Part shown: piece by piece, positions 1-7,115 of the stretch
Position numbering within the stretch: the first letter of the stretch is position 1
Layout of the letters: the number at the start of each line of letters is the position of its first letter
Assembly (NCBI GenBank): GCA_018303855.1
Contig: JAGVXI010000008.1
Coordinates: forward strand, 1 to 61,287
Direction of reading: 5' to 3'
DNA length: 61,287 nt
Source of the DNA: Candidatus Pacearchaeota archaeon
GTDB lineage: Archaea > Nanobdellota > Nanobdellia > Pacearchaeales > GW2011-AR1
The notes under the pieces: generated by a model
Database searches by the model: none
Told to the model about the DNA's origin: nothing
Seen by the model: the letters and a program-made list of their open reading frames with translations, nothing else
Position numbers and translations under genes: made by a program

Positions 1-26
1 ACTATTTTGACTTTCCTTTTATCCAT
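1..26 (-). CDS. left-edge partial CDS start
   Basis: Reading leftward from an ATG at 26 gives M-D-K-R-K-V-K-I before the window ends. The 42 bases at 21-62 contain this ATG and a TTTATAAA box about 25 bases ahead of it, and they are identical to the promoter and start region of the small membrane-protein gene at 1067-1369. That makes a real leaderless start likely. The product cannot be named, and the codons after M-D already differ from the copy at 1067-1369. Confidence 0.35.
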
Positions 27-62
27 GAAAAAGGCAACTCGCTTGGATTTATAAACTTTGCT
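21..62. repeat. 42-bp direct repeat, copy 1
   Basis: This block is identical to 1364-1405. It contains a minus-strand TATA box (TTTATAAA) and start codon, so what was duplicated is a promoter plus gene start, facing away from the MNT/HEPN pair that follows. Confidence 0.9.
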
Positions 63-74
63 GGTTGGTATTGG

Positions 75-103
75 GAAGTGGTTATGGGGAAGGGGGAAAG
101 GAA
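75..103. repeat. purine-rich spacer tract, copy 1
   Basis: The core GAAGTGGTTATGGG followed by an A/G-only run is repeated ahead of other MNT/HEPN modules (near 1419, 2661 and 4871). It lies just upstream of the first module's TATA box. Confidence 0.8.
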
Positions 104-142
104 AGAGCACATTTATAAACAAGTGTTATAATATTATTACAT

Positions 143-667
143 ATGTTAGAAAAATATAACAGATATAAACTTTTGAAGATATTTATAGATTCTCCTACTG
201 AAAGTTTTAGACTTAGAGAAGTATCAAGATTAGCAAAAATTTCTCCACCTTCAGTAATGAGCTACTTAAAAGAATTTGAAGAAGAAGATTTAATAAAAAA
301 ACAAGTAAAGAGGGGGATACCATTTTATAGTGCTTTACGGGATAAAATGAAATTTGTCCTCTACAAAAAAATAAGCATAATCTTTGAGCTTAATAAGTCA
401 GGATTAATAGATTATTTGTGGGATAATGTAGCCCCAAAAGCAATTATACTTTACGGCAGTTTTTCTAAAGGCGAATCAATTGAAAATTCAGACATAGACC
501 TGTTTGTTTTAGGAAAAGAAAAACCAATTTCAATTGAAAATTTTGAAAAAATATTAAAGAGAGAGGTACATATTATTTCAGAAGATTCATTAAATAAACT
601 CCCAAAAGAATTAAGGAACAATATATTAAATGGTATAATACTAAGGGGATATGTGAAAGTGTTTTGA
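143..667 (+). CDS. wHTH-nucleotidyltransferase (MNT-type antitoxin)
   Basis: The protein has 174 residues. Residues 1-65 look like a winged helix-turn-helix. Residues about 95-165 are a minimal nucleotidyltransferase (Pol-beta fold) with G105-S106 and the metal-binding SDID at 116-119. In MNT/HEPN systems this class neutralises the HEPN partner, in some cases by AMPylation. The HEPN gene follows after one base, so the two are co-transcribed. A TATA box (TTTATAAA, about 112-119) and the palindrome ATAATATTAT (128-137) lie before the start, consistent with autoregulation through the wHTH. The family is clear; the activity is inferred. Confidence 0.85.
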   Translation: MLEKYNRYKLLKIFIDSPTESFRLREVSRLAKISPPSVMSYLKEFEEEDLIKKQVKRGIPFYSALRDKMKFVLYKKISIIFELNKSGLIDYLWDNVAPKAIILYGSFSKGESIENSDIDLFVLGKEKPISIENFEKILKREVHIISEDSLNKLPKELRNNILNGIILRGYVKVF

Positions 668-668
668 T

Positions 669-1076
669 ATGATAATAAAAACAACTCCAGATAATGAAAA
701 GGTTAAATCAGTTTTGAGATTGATAAAAGAAAGGGAAGAATTTATTTCTTTTGCTGATTCATCAAGATTTTCAACAAGTGTGGTTGAGAATTATTATGAA
801 ATAATAAAAGAACTTGCAGGTGCTTTAATACTCTTAGACGGATTAAAAGCAACAGGAGAAAATGCTCATAAAGATTTAATAAATTATTTAATTAATTATG
901 AAGAATTTTTAGAAGAAGATATAGTTTTCATGAATGATTTAAGAATTAAAAGAAATAATAGTTCTTATGAAGGAAAGAGAATAAATTCAGTTTATTTTCA
1001 AAATAACAAAAATAAAATTTTAAGCATTATCTTAAGATTAAAGGAAATCATAAAGAGAAGGATAAATTACCCATAA
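669..1076 (+). CDS. HEPN-domain protein (toxin partner)
   Basis: A 135-residue all-helical protein directly behind an MNT gene. The expected HEPN active-site region reads R95-N-N-S-S-Y100, that is R-x4-Y, where ribonuclease-active HEPN toxins usually have R-x4-6-H. The helical content, size and position support the HEPN assignment. The missing His makes catalytic activity uncertain. The 3' end overlaps by 10 bases the end of the convergent gene at 1067-1369. It resembles the HEPN at 5518-5937, sharing RNxxxY. Confidence 0.75.
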   Translation: MIIKTTPDNEKVKSVLRLIKEREEFISFADSSRFSTSVVENYYEIIKELAGALILLDGLKATGENAHKDLINYLINYEEFLEEDIVFMNDLRIKRNNSSYEGKRINSVYFQNNKNKILSIILRLKEIIKRRINYP

Positions 1077-1369
1077 CAAAACTTCTTTCCAATAATAATC
1101 TTTTGAGTACTAAGCAAATCCTTCAACTCAACTTCCCCATACTTTGCCCTTTCTTCTTCGCTAATTTGCTCAGTTTTTAAGTTATTTCTTTCATTTCCCA
1201 AAACCCTATTCATTAAATATCCTGTTCCCCATGCAATACTTCCTAAAAATATGGGGGTTGCTACTAAATATGTTAAAAGCATGTGCCTCCTGAAAAAACC
1301 TTCTTTGGGTTTTTTATAGCTGTATCTTTGAGGTTCATTTCTTCCTGTTCTTTGTTCTAAATCATCCAT
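1067..1369 (-). CDS. small single-pass membrane protein in MNT/HEPN array
   Basis: A 100-residue protein with a charged N-terminus (MDDLEQRTGRNEPQ), one hydrophobic segment at about 30-52 (LLTYLVATPIFLGSIAWG) and a charged tail. The start is supported by a TATA box about 25 bases upstream, so it is probably leaderless. It is convergent with, and overlaps, the HEPN gene. A decayed copy of its middle lies at 3642-3767 in the same position relative to another HEPN gene, and its promoter is duplicated at 21-62. It therefore appears to be part of the repeated cassette. No family was recognised. Confidence 0.65.
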   Translation of the reverse strand: MDDLEQRTGRNEPQRYSYKKPKEGFFRRHMLLTYLVATPIFLGSIAWGTGYLMNRVLGNERNNLKTEQISEEERAKYGEVELKDLLSTQKIIIGKKFCYG

Positions 1370-1405
1370 GAAAAAGGCAACTCGCTTGGATTTATAAACT
1401 TTGCT
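1364..1405. repeat. 42-bp direct repeat, copy 2
   Basis: Identical to 21-62. It covers the start codon and TATA box of the gene at 1067-1369. Confidence 0.9.
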
Positions 1406-1418
1406 ATTTTACTATTAT

Positions 1419-1490
1419 GAAGTGGTTATGGGAAGGGGGAAAAGGAAATGGGGTGGGAAAAGAGGAAATAGGAAATGGAGAAAGAGGGAA
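1419..1490. repeat. purine-rich spacer tract, copy 2
   Basis: Starts with the same GAAGTGGTTATGGG core as 75-103, followed by a long A/G run that contains AATAGGAAATGG-type repeats also found near 2702 and 4927. It lies between the small membrane gene and the promoter of the second MNT/HEPN module. Confidence 0.8.
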
Positions 1491-1537
1491 AGTGGTGTTT
1501 TTGGGGAAGAAAAATGAAGGGAAAACATTTAAATAAG

Positions 1538-1559
1538 ATATTACTTATATGAGTAATAT
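1538..1559. promoter_or_regulatory. inverted-repeat operator of second MNT gene
   Basis: A perfect 8-bp inverted repeat, ATATTACT at 1538-1545 and AGTAATAT at 1552-1559. It sits between a TATA-like CATTTAAATA (about 1526-1535) and the ATG at 1558. The position fits an operator for the wHTH-MNT product. Confidence 0.6.
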
Positions 1560-2115
1560 GGTACTCAATAAAAATAAAATAAAAATTTTGGAAGAATTTT
1601 GTAGTGATTATCATAAAAAAATTTATGGGAGGAGTATTGCCAAAAAACTAAAAATTAATCAAAAAACAATCTCAAATACGCTTAATGAACTTGAAAAGGA
1701 AAATATCTTGAAATTTAGTCAAGAAGGCAGAAATAAATATTATTATTTAAACAATTTTTATCCACATATAAAAGAAGTAATCAAATTAATAGAAATTCAA
1801 AGGAAAATTGAATTTCTTGAAAGATATAAAAATATAGGGGAGCTTTTTCTAAGGCTGGAAGAAAGAGCTAGTGGGTTATTAATTATTTTTGGAAGTTATG
1901 CAAATTTTCTTGCAAACGAAAAATCTGATTTAGATGTTTTTGTTATCGGGAATATTAAAAATACAGAAGATTTAGAAGAAATTTATAGGATAAAAATTAA
2001 TATTATAAAATTCACAAAAGAGAAATTTAATAAAGAAGAGCATATTATAAAAGAAGTGATTAAAAATCACATTGTTTTAAAAGGGGTTGAGAGTTTTATT
2101 GAATTAATATGGTAA
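1558..2115 (+). CDS. HTH-nucleotidyltransferase (MNT-type antitoxin)
   Basis: The HTH occupies about residues 5-60, followed by a nucleotidyltransferase with GSY at about 112-114 and SDLD at about 123-126. The usual second glycine of the G-S-x3-G motif is Phe-Leu here, so catalysis may be reduced. The ATG at 1558 is preferred over the in-frame ATG at 1549, because 1549 lies inside the operator palindrome and 1558 is about 25 bases from the TATA box. The downstream HEPN gene overlaps by 7 bases. Confidence 0.8.
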   Translation: MVLNKNKIKILEEFCSDYHKKIYGRSIAKKLKINQKTISNTLNELEKENILKFSQEGRNKYYYLNNFYPHIKEVIKLIEIQRKIEFLERYKNIGELFLRLEERASGLLIIFGSYANFLANEKSDLDVFVIGNIKNTEDLEEIYRIKINIIKFTKEKFNKEEHIIKEVIKNHIVLKGVESFIELIW

Positions 2116-2585
2116 GTTTAAAATGGTGTTTTAAGCAAAAAGATGGCATTAAGGTTGTTGAATCAAATGACAATCTCAGCCAAAGTTATATAAAAATGGC
2201 TGAAAATGCTATTGGCACAATGAATAGGGAAAAAGAGTATAATCTTCAGTTTGCAATTTCTGCATGTTATTACTCCATGTATTATTCTTTATATGCTATT
2301 TTGATGAAAATCGGAATTAAATGTGAAATTCATTCTTGCACGCTTGAATTTATGGAAAAATTTTTAAATGGTTTTTATTCTGTTGAGGACATTAAGATAA
2401 TAAAAAAGGCATTTAATTTGAGGATAACCGCCCAGTATTACGCTGACAAAATAATTGATAAGGGGGATGTTAATGAGATAACGGAGAAAGCCCCTTTATT
2501 TTTTAATAAATCAAAAAAAAGTTTAAGTAAAATTAATGAAGAGGATATAAAAGACATAAAGAATAAAATTAGAAGTAATCAATAA
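2109..2585 (+). CDS. HEPN-domain protein, UPF0332-like
   Basis: A 158-residue helical protein whose first long helix pair carries AxxACYYSMYYSLYA at about 48-63, as in HEPN/UPF0332 proteins. The active-site region is R105-I-T-A-Q-Y110, an R-x4-Y variant. It overlaps the MNT gene by 7 bases, so translation is probably coupled. It is a different HEPN subfamily from its neighbours, so the array is not a simple duplication of one module. Confidence 0.75.
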   Translation: MVSLKWCFKQKDGIKVVESNDNLSQSYIKMAENAIGTMNREKEYNLQFAISACYYSMYYSLYAILMKIGIKCEIHSCTLEFMEKFLNGFYSVEDIKIIKKAFNLRITAQYYADKIIDKGDVNEITEKAPLFFNKSKKSLSKINEEDIKDIKNKIRSNQ

Positions 2586-2615
2586 ATCTTAACCTTTCTT
2601 TTATCTACCATAAAA

Positions 2616-2735
2616 TTATGGCATGTTTGATGCTTATAATCTTTTTCGTAATTTGCTGTTGAAAAGTGGTATGAGGAAAAATAAATGAGGGGAAGAGAGG
2701 GAATAGGAAATGGGGAAAGTGGAAGGTGAATAAAT
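2616..2735. repeat. spacer repeat copy 3 (23-bp exact repeat plus purine tract)
   Basis: Bases 2616-2638 are identical to 4845-4867. They are followed by GAAAAGTGGTATGAGG and a purine run with GAATAGGAAATGG, aligned with the purine tracts at 75, 1419 and 4871. The spacer then runs to the TATA box (about 2814-2825) of the next module. Confidence 0.8.
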
Positions 2736-2844
2736 AATTATGAACTGGGGCAAACCGAGAAGATTGAGAATGGATAAAAAATTAAGCCCATTTCTTTAGC
2801 GTCCACATAGAAATATTTATAAATAACGTGCCCGTATAGTTTTT

Positions 2845-3312
2845 ATGGCATATACAGAAATTAAAGAAAAAAACGGAAAAAGGTATTATTATCGAGTTAG
2901 GAGTATAAGAGAAGGAATAAAATTCAAGAAAAAAAGAATTTATATTGGGAAGAATTTGTTAAAAGAAGAGCTTGTTTTGAAAGAGAAAGAGGCAGATATA
3001 AAATTAAATATAGTGGAAAAAGTAAAAAACTTAAAAAAGTTGAATAAACTTTTGCCTGAGATAATAAAAATCTTAAAAAAGCATAATGTAAAAAAAGCAG
3101 GAATTTTTGGAAGTTATGCTAGAGGAGAAGAAAAAAAAGATAGTGATATTGATATTCTAATAGAACCCCCAAAAGGAATAGGATTTGGATTTGTTAGAAT
3201 TCAGTTTGAGTTGGAGAATAAATTAAAGAAAAAAGTAGATTTGGTTACCTATAAATATCTTAGTCCATACCTTGAAGAGAGTATTTTAAATGGAGAAGTT
3301 AGGATAATATGA
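2845..3312 (+). CDS. MntA-type nucleotidyltransferase with basic N-terminal module
   Basis: A 155-residue protein. Residues 1-40 are a basic, beta-rich Tyr/Arg/Lys module (NGKRYYYRVRSIR) in place of an HTH. Residues 75-155 are the nucleotidyltransferase with G89-S90 and S100-D-I-D103. It pairs with the HepT-like HEPN that overlaps it by 4 bases, matching the MntA/HepT arrangement in which MntA AMPylates HepT. A TATA box lies at about 2814-2825. Confidence 0.85.
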   Translation: MAYTEIKEKNGKRYYYRVRSIREGIKFKKKRIYIGKNLLKEELVLKEKEADIKLNIVEKVKNLKKLNKLLPEIIKILKKHNVKKAGIFGSYARGEEKKDSDIDILIEPPKGIGFGFVRIQFELENKLKKKVDLVTYKYLSPYLEESILNGEVRII

Positions 3313-3650
3313 CCCAACATAAAGATTTACCTTATATAAACCACCTTTTAACTGCAATTGAAGACATTGAAAAATCAACCGAGGGTGTGACAAAAGAGCA
3401 GTTTATAAACAACAAAGATTTAAAAGATGCGAACATAAGACGAATAGAAATTCTTGGCGAGGCAACCAAAAATATTTCTATGACTCTTAAACTTAAACAC
3501 CCTAAAGTTGAATGGAAAGAGATAATTGGAACTCGGGACAAAATGATTCATCATTATTTTGGAGTTAATATTGATATTGTTTGGGAAATTATTAAAAAAG
3601 ACTTGCCAGTTTTAAAAAAGAAGTTGTTGATAATAAAAGAATCACTTTAA
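3309..3650 (+). CDS. HepT-like HEPN ribonuclease toxin (DUF86)
   Basis: A 113-residue protein of the DUF86/HepT family. It carries the canonical R-x4-H-x-Y motif: R76-D-K-M-I-H81-H-Y83. It is the only one of the five HEPN proteins here with the catalytic histidine. HepT proteins cleave RNA, and the Tyr of this motif is the AMPylation target in characterised MntA/HepT pairs. It overlaps mntA-like 2845-3312 by 4 bases. Its 3' end overlaps the decayed membrane-protein remnant on the other strand. Confidence 0.88.
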   Translation: MTQHKDLPYINHLLTAIEDIEKSTEGVTKEQFINNKDLKDANIRRIEILGEATKNISMTLKLKHPKVEWKEIIGTRDKMIHHYFGVNIDIVWEIIKKDLPVLKKKLLIIKESL

Positions 3651-3767
3651 TTTATCTGTTTTTTCTACCACTTTTTCTCCACCCAAAACCCTATTCATTA
3701 AATATCCTGTTCCCACTCCAATACTCCCTAAAAATATGGGGGTTGCTATTAAAACTAGTGTGAGGAG
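3642..3767 (-). pseudogene. decayed copy of the small membrane-protein gene
   Basis: The minus strand encodes LIATPIFLGSIGVGTGYLM plus a short tail ending at a TGA at 3642-3644. This closely matches the hydrophobic segment of the gene at 1067-1369, and an LLT stretch just before it also matches. The N-terminal third and the promoter are missing: upstream of LLT the sequence turns directly into the purine-rich spacer tract. The remnant overlaps the 3' end of the HEPN gene, as the intact copy does. Confidence 0.75.
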
Positions 3768-3771
3768 AAAT

Positions 3772-3802
3772 GGGGATAAGGAGAAAAGTGAAGAGTGTTA
3801 AG
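3772..3802. repeat. 31-bp spacer repeat, copy 4
   Basis: Identical over 31 bases to 4892-4922 and part of the purine-rich spacer family. It directly abuts the truncated membrane-gene remnant. Confidence 0.85.
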
Positions 3803-3862
3803 TGGGAAAGAAATTAGGTAATAAAAGGAAAGAGACGGAACATTTATAAATATGTATATGTA

Positions 3863-3874
3863 ATGTATATACAT
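3863..3874. promoter_or_regulatory. palindrome at start of DUF2080-NTase gene
   Basis: The perfect 12-base palindrome ATGTATATACAT overlaps the start codon at 3873 and lies about 20 bases after a TTTATAAA box (about 3843-3850). It is a plausible autoregulatory site. The low-complexity sequence limits confidence. Confidence 0.35.
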
Positions 3875-4649
3875 GATAAATAAAGCAAACAAGCAGGAGC
3901 AATTAATAAGGAAAGTTTCTCAAGTTGGAAATGGAGCTCATGTTTTTGCTCCAAGAGAATGGTTGGGAGAAGAAGTTATAATAATAAGAAGTCCAGCAAA
4001 ATCTTTTGAGGAAAAGGTTCTTGAAATCCTAAATCCTTATTTAGCTAATATTAAGGGGGTTTATGTCTATGGTTCACATTCAAGAAATGAAGCAACAAAA
4101 AATAGTGATATTGATCTACTACTAATTGTGGATAAAAAGATAAATTTAAAAAAACAGGGTTATGAGGTAATAGCTCTTCAAGAAAAAGACATAAGGAAGG
4201 CAATAAGTCTAGCTCCTATTTTAATTTACTCTGCATTTGCAGAAGCAAAACCCTTAATAAATTCAGAACTTCTTTCAAAATTAAAAGAAAAATATAAAAT
4301 CAACCTTAAATATTTTAAATTATATATAAAAGAAACAAAAAAGATAATCAAAATAAATGAAGAAATCCTTGATTATTACTCTATAATGTTACGTTTAAGG
4401 GGAGTCTATATTATCCATTGCCTTTTAAATAAAATTCCTTATTCAAATAAAAAGTTTATGTTATGGCTGTCAAATAACATTCCGGAAGTTGATGCTGATA
4501 TTCTTTATTCTCACTACAGCTTACTAAAAAGAAATCTAAAAATCCCAAATATAAAAGAAGAAGATTTAATAGTTCTTTTAGATTTACTTAAAAGCAAGAT
4601 AAATGAGGTAGAAAATCTAATAAATGGCAAAAAGAAAAAAGAGGCTTGA
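3873..4649 (+). CDS. DUF2080-like/nucleotidyltransferase/helical fusion
   Basis: A 258-residue protein. Residues 10-40 (KVSQVGNGAHVFAPREWLG) match the DUF2080/AbrB-like short beta module. Residues 45-130 are a nucleotidyltransferase with G67-S68 and S78-D-I-D81. Residues 135-255 are helical, the length of a HEPN-like domain, but no R-x4-H/Y motif was identified. It could be a one-polypeptide MNT plus helical partner. The next gene overlaps its end by 26 bases. It occupies one cassette position of the array. Confidence 0.7.
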   Translation: MINKANKQEQLIRKVSQVGNGAHVFAPREWLGEEVIIIRSPAKSFEEKVLEILNPYLANIKGVYVYGSHSRNEATKNSDIDLLLIVDKKINLKKQGYEVIALQEKDIRKAISLAPILIYSAFAEAKPLINSELLSKLKEKYKINLKYFKLYIKETKKIIKINEEILDYYSIMLRLRGVYIIHCLLNKIPYSNKKFMLWLSNNIPEVDADILYSHYSLLKRNLKIPNIKEEDLIVLLDLLKSKINEVENLINGKKKKEA

Positions 4650-4812
4650 AAAAGCAATAAATTCTCTTGAAGAACAGGAAAAGATACATGAAGAAAAGAA
4701 AAAAATAGCTGAAGAGTTAGGGCAGGAAGAGCTTGTTCATTACTATGAAAAAGAAATAGAATCCTTAAAAATCAGAAGGAAGAATAGAGAGAAAAAACTA
4801 AAAAGAAAATGA
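4624..4812 (+). CDS. 62-residue charged coiled-coil protein
   Basis: A Lys/Glu-rich single helical hairpin or coiled coil with no hydrophobic core beyond heptad Leu/Ile positions. Its start lies inside the end of the nucleotidyltransferase gene (26-base overlap), so co-expression is near certain if both are real. It sits where other modules have a HEPN gene, so it may be a partner or accessory of that protein. No function is recognised. Confidence 0.6.
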   Translation: MAKRKKRLEKAINSLEEQEKIHEEKKKIAEELGQEELVHYYEKEIESLKIRRKNREKKLKRK

Positions 4813-4844
4813 CTTTTCTTTTGTTTATCATGAGATTAATGAGG

Positions 4845-4938
4845 TTATGGCATGTTTGATGCTTATATGCTGAAAAGTGGTTATGGGAAAGGGGGATAAG
4901 GAGAAAAGTGAAGAGTGTTAAGAGAGAATAGGAAATGG
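4845..4938. repeat. spacer repeat copy 5
   Basis: A mosaic of three shared blocks: 4845-4867 is identical to 2616-2638; the GAAAAGTGGTTATGGG core at 4872-4887 is shared with 75, 1419 and 2661; and 4892-4922 is identical to 3772-3802. It ends with AATAGGAAATGG. It lies directly before the TATA box (about 4943-4950) of the fifth module. Confidence 0.85.
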
Positions 4939-4956
4939 TAGAATATATAAATGGAC

Positions 4957-4980
4957 AATTGTTCATTATTTTGAACAATT
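4957..4980. promoter_or_regulatory. inverted-repeat operator of fifth MNT gene
   Basis: A perfect 8-bp inverted repeat, AATTGTTC at 4957-4964 and GAACAATT at 4973-4980, between the TATA box and the ATG at 4991. It differs in sequence from the operator at 1538-1559. Confidence 0.6.
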
Positions 4981-4990
4981 ATAAATAAAA

Positions 4991-5521
4991 ATGGACAAAC
5001 TTTTAGAATATTTCTTTGAAGAGCCTGAAAAAGAATTTTATGTGAGAGAGTTAGCGAGAGTTGTTAAAAAATCCCCTACAACCATTTCAAAATATTTAAA
5101 CAATCTAAAAAAAGAAAATCTCCTTGTATCAAAAAGAAAATTCAATCATTTGTTATTTAAAGCAAATACTGAAAGCAAGAAGTTTATAGATTTAAAAATA
5201 ATGGAGAATCTTAAAAAAATAAGAGAATCAGGTTTACTTGAATACTTAAACAACGAATTTAATAATCCTCAGGCAATAATTCTATTTGGCTCATTTGCCA
5301 AAGGTGAAAATATTCAAAAAAGTGACGTGGATATGCTGGTTATAACCCCCTCAAAAAAGGAATTAAATTTAGAAGGATATAATAAATATCTTGGGCATAA
5401 AATTCACCTCTTTTTATTTTCAGAAAAAGAAATAAACCAAATGAAAGATAAAAATAAAGAACTTATAAACAACTTTATCAATGGGATTGTATTAGATGGA
5501 TATTGGGAATTGCTTAAATGA
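4991..5521 (+). CDS. wHTH-nucleotidyltransferase (MNT-type antitoxin)
   Basis: A 176-residue protein with a winged HTH at about 1-60 and a nucleotidyltransferase with G100-S101, G105 and S111-D-V-D114. It has the same architecture as 143-667, with similar flanking text (EYLNNEFNNPQAIILFGSFAKGE against DYLWDNVAPKAIILYGSFSKG), so the two are paralogues. The HEPN partner overlaps the stop by 4 bases. Confidence 0.85.
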   Translation: MDKLLEYFFEEPEKEFYVRELARVVKKSPTTISKYLNNLKKENLLVSKRKFNHLLFKANTESKKFIDLKIMENLKKIRESGLLEYLNNEFNNPQAIILFGSFAKGENIQKSDVDMLVITPSKKELNLEGYNKYLGHKIHLFLFSEKEINQMKDKNKELINNFINGIVLDGYWELLK

Positions 5522-5937
5522 ATTTCAAAGACTTTTTAACAGAAGGTTATGTAAGAAAATCAAAAAAAGATATTTTATTAGTTAAAGCTATTATAAAAAC
5601 AGCTGATAGGGACTTAACTTTTTTGCAGGGGCTGAAAATAAATGGAGCTTCAGCAAGAAAAATTATGGCTAATTATTACGATGTTTTAAGAAGTATCTTA
5701 GAGGCAATGGCTCCTTTGGATGGCTATAAGATATATTCGCATGAAGCATTTGCATATTATCTAAAGGAAAAGAGGGAGAATTTGATAGCTGATAAGTTTG
5801 ATAGGTTTAGGAAAATTAGAAACTCCATTAATTATTATGGCAAAGAGATAAGTGTTGAAGAAACTAAAATAAATGTTGAAGAGATAAATCTAATAATTAA
5901 AAATCTGAAAACAAAATATTTAGCGGATATAGAATAG
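5518..5937 (+). CDS. HEPN-domain protein (toxin partner)
   Basis: A 139-residue helical protein. The motif region is R101-N-S-I-N-Y106-Y-G-K, an R-x4-Y variant like that of 669-1076, with which it also shares the LxGLKxxGxxA segment near residue 35-45. It is translationally coupled to its MNT gene by a 4-base overlap and is the last module of the array. Confidence 0.75.
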   Translation: MNFKDFLTEGYVRKSKKDILLVKAIIKTADRDLTFLQGLKINGASARKIMANYYDVLRSILEAMAPLDGYKIYSHEAFAYYLKEKRENLIADKFDRFRKIRNSINYYGKEISVEETKINVEEINLIIKNLKTKYLADIE

Positions 5938-5995
5938 ATATCATTTAGCCTCTAATTGTCTTTCTTTCTAAATTATATATAAAAAACCAACATTT

Positions 5996-6082
5996 ATGCG
6001 CTTTATAAATCCTGCTGGGAATAATGCAGTTGTTCCAGTCGTTCAAGGAATAGCTGAAAATATGATGAAAGTTTTAGCTTAA
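5996..6082 (+). CDS. possible 28-residue small protein
   Basis: An ATG at 5996 opens 28 codons (MRFINPAGNNAVVPVVQGIA...) about 20 bases after an AATTATATATAAAA box, and ends in LA plus TAA. The 3' end (TTTAGCTTAATTTTTTTGG) is the same as at the end of the gene at 7377-7667, which also ends LA. It may be a small relative or a leftover C-terminus of that family. It lies in the otherwise gene-free 5938-6248. Confidence 0.3.
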   Translation: MRFINPAGNNAVVPVVQGIAENMMKVLA

Positions 6083-6248
6083 TTTTTTTGGATAAATAAG
6101 TCCCGAAGAATTAACAATGTATTATCATCACAAACTTTAAATATAGATTTTACTTACTTTTTTAAGTGTAAGTTAAATATATTAATTAGTAGAAGGTTGT
6201 TAAATATACAAGATTAAATAAGGGGTGTATTAATTAAAGAGGTAAAAG

Positions 6249-7115
6249 ATGGTTAAAAATAAAAAATTGCTAAATATAGTGAACAATAAAAAAGGGAAAA
6301 GTATTCTTACTATTTTGTCTATCGTTATTATATTAGCAGTCATTATTAGCTCATTTGCTGTTCTTGCCCAAGAAGGCAATGATAATGCGAGTGATAGTGG
6401 GGATAATGGGCTAACACTTCAAGAAAAACAAGACATTAAGCAAAAAGTCAAAGAAGTTGCTGGTGAAAGATTAGCCCAAGAAACTCAAAAATATGTTGAA
6501 GAGTTTGTGGAAAAAAGAGGAATAGGCGCAGAAGATATTAATAACATCAGTGAGGTGGATATAAGCAATTTGCCACAGGACGTGAATATAGAAAATGTGA
6601 ATGATGCTAATCTTGCTATTTATCAGGTGGATTACAATGAAACTGCTGGAGCGAATGAGCAGATATTTGTTATTACGTATTCAAGCAAAAAGCTTGGAGA
6701 CCAAGGAGATATTATAGTTGCAAAAGACAAAAGGCAATTCCTGCATTTCGGTTTAAGTGATGAAACAGCAGGCTCGACATTTTTAGAAACAGCAACAGGA
6801 GTTCCTGGAAGCATTGGAGTAGGCTATGTAATGATAAGGCACGGGAGCATTACAGGGTTATCAACTTTATTGGAAGTTATAGATGCAGTTGAAGATGAAG
6901 ATATAGAGGTTATTGTCTACAAAAATGATGAAGTTATAAGATTCGGTAATGTAATCTATGCATCTTTGGATGGGATAAAGAAAGATTACGATGTTCAGTC
7001 TAAAGGAGTAGTAGAGTTTGAGCCAGGAGATGTTGTATCTGTATTTATAAACACAGATAATTTAGTCAAATACAAGAATGTTATAACAATGGTTGAGATT
7101 ACAACAACTGAATAA
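6249..7115 (+). CDS. secreted protein of unknown family
   Basis: A 288-residue protein with a lysine-rich N-terminus and a hydrophobic stretch at about 18-40 ending in VLAQEG, fitting a Sec signal peptide. The first part of the mature protein is helical and acidic (about 50-90). The rest (about 120-285) is mixed alpha/beta with no Cys. A GAGGT ribosome-binding site lies 6 bases before the start, so this mRNA is not leaderless. It precedes a run of other surface-protein genes on the same strand. No domain was recognised. Confidence 0.6.
   Translation: MVKNKKLLNIVNNKKGKSILTILSIVIILAVIISSFAVLAQEGNDNASDSGDNGLTLQEKQDIKQKVKEVAGERLAQETQKYVEEFVEKRGIGAEDINNISEVDISNLPQDVNIENVNDANLAIYQVDYNETAGANEQIFVITYSSKKLGDQGDIIVAKDKRQFLHFGLSDETAGSTFLETATGVPGSIGVGYVMIRHGSITGLSTLLEVIDAVEDEDIEVIVYKNDEVIRFGNVIYASLDGIKKDYDVQSKGVVEFEPGDVVSVFINTDNLVKYKNVITMVEITTTE

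Noticed and set aside
1426-1614. Minus-strand 62-codon frame in the spacer
   Set aside because: It reads through the purine-rich repeat as Phe/Ser/Pro low complexity and crosses the operator and start of the real gene.
1-5937. CRISPR array
   Set aside because: The repeats in this region are spacers between kilobase-size gene modules, not short regular repeats with unique spacers.
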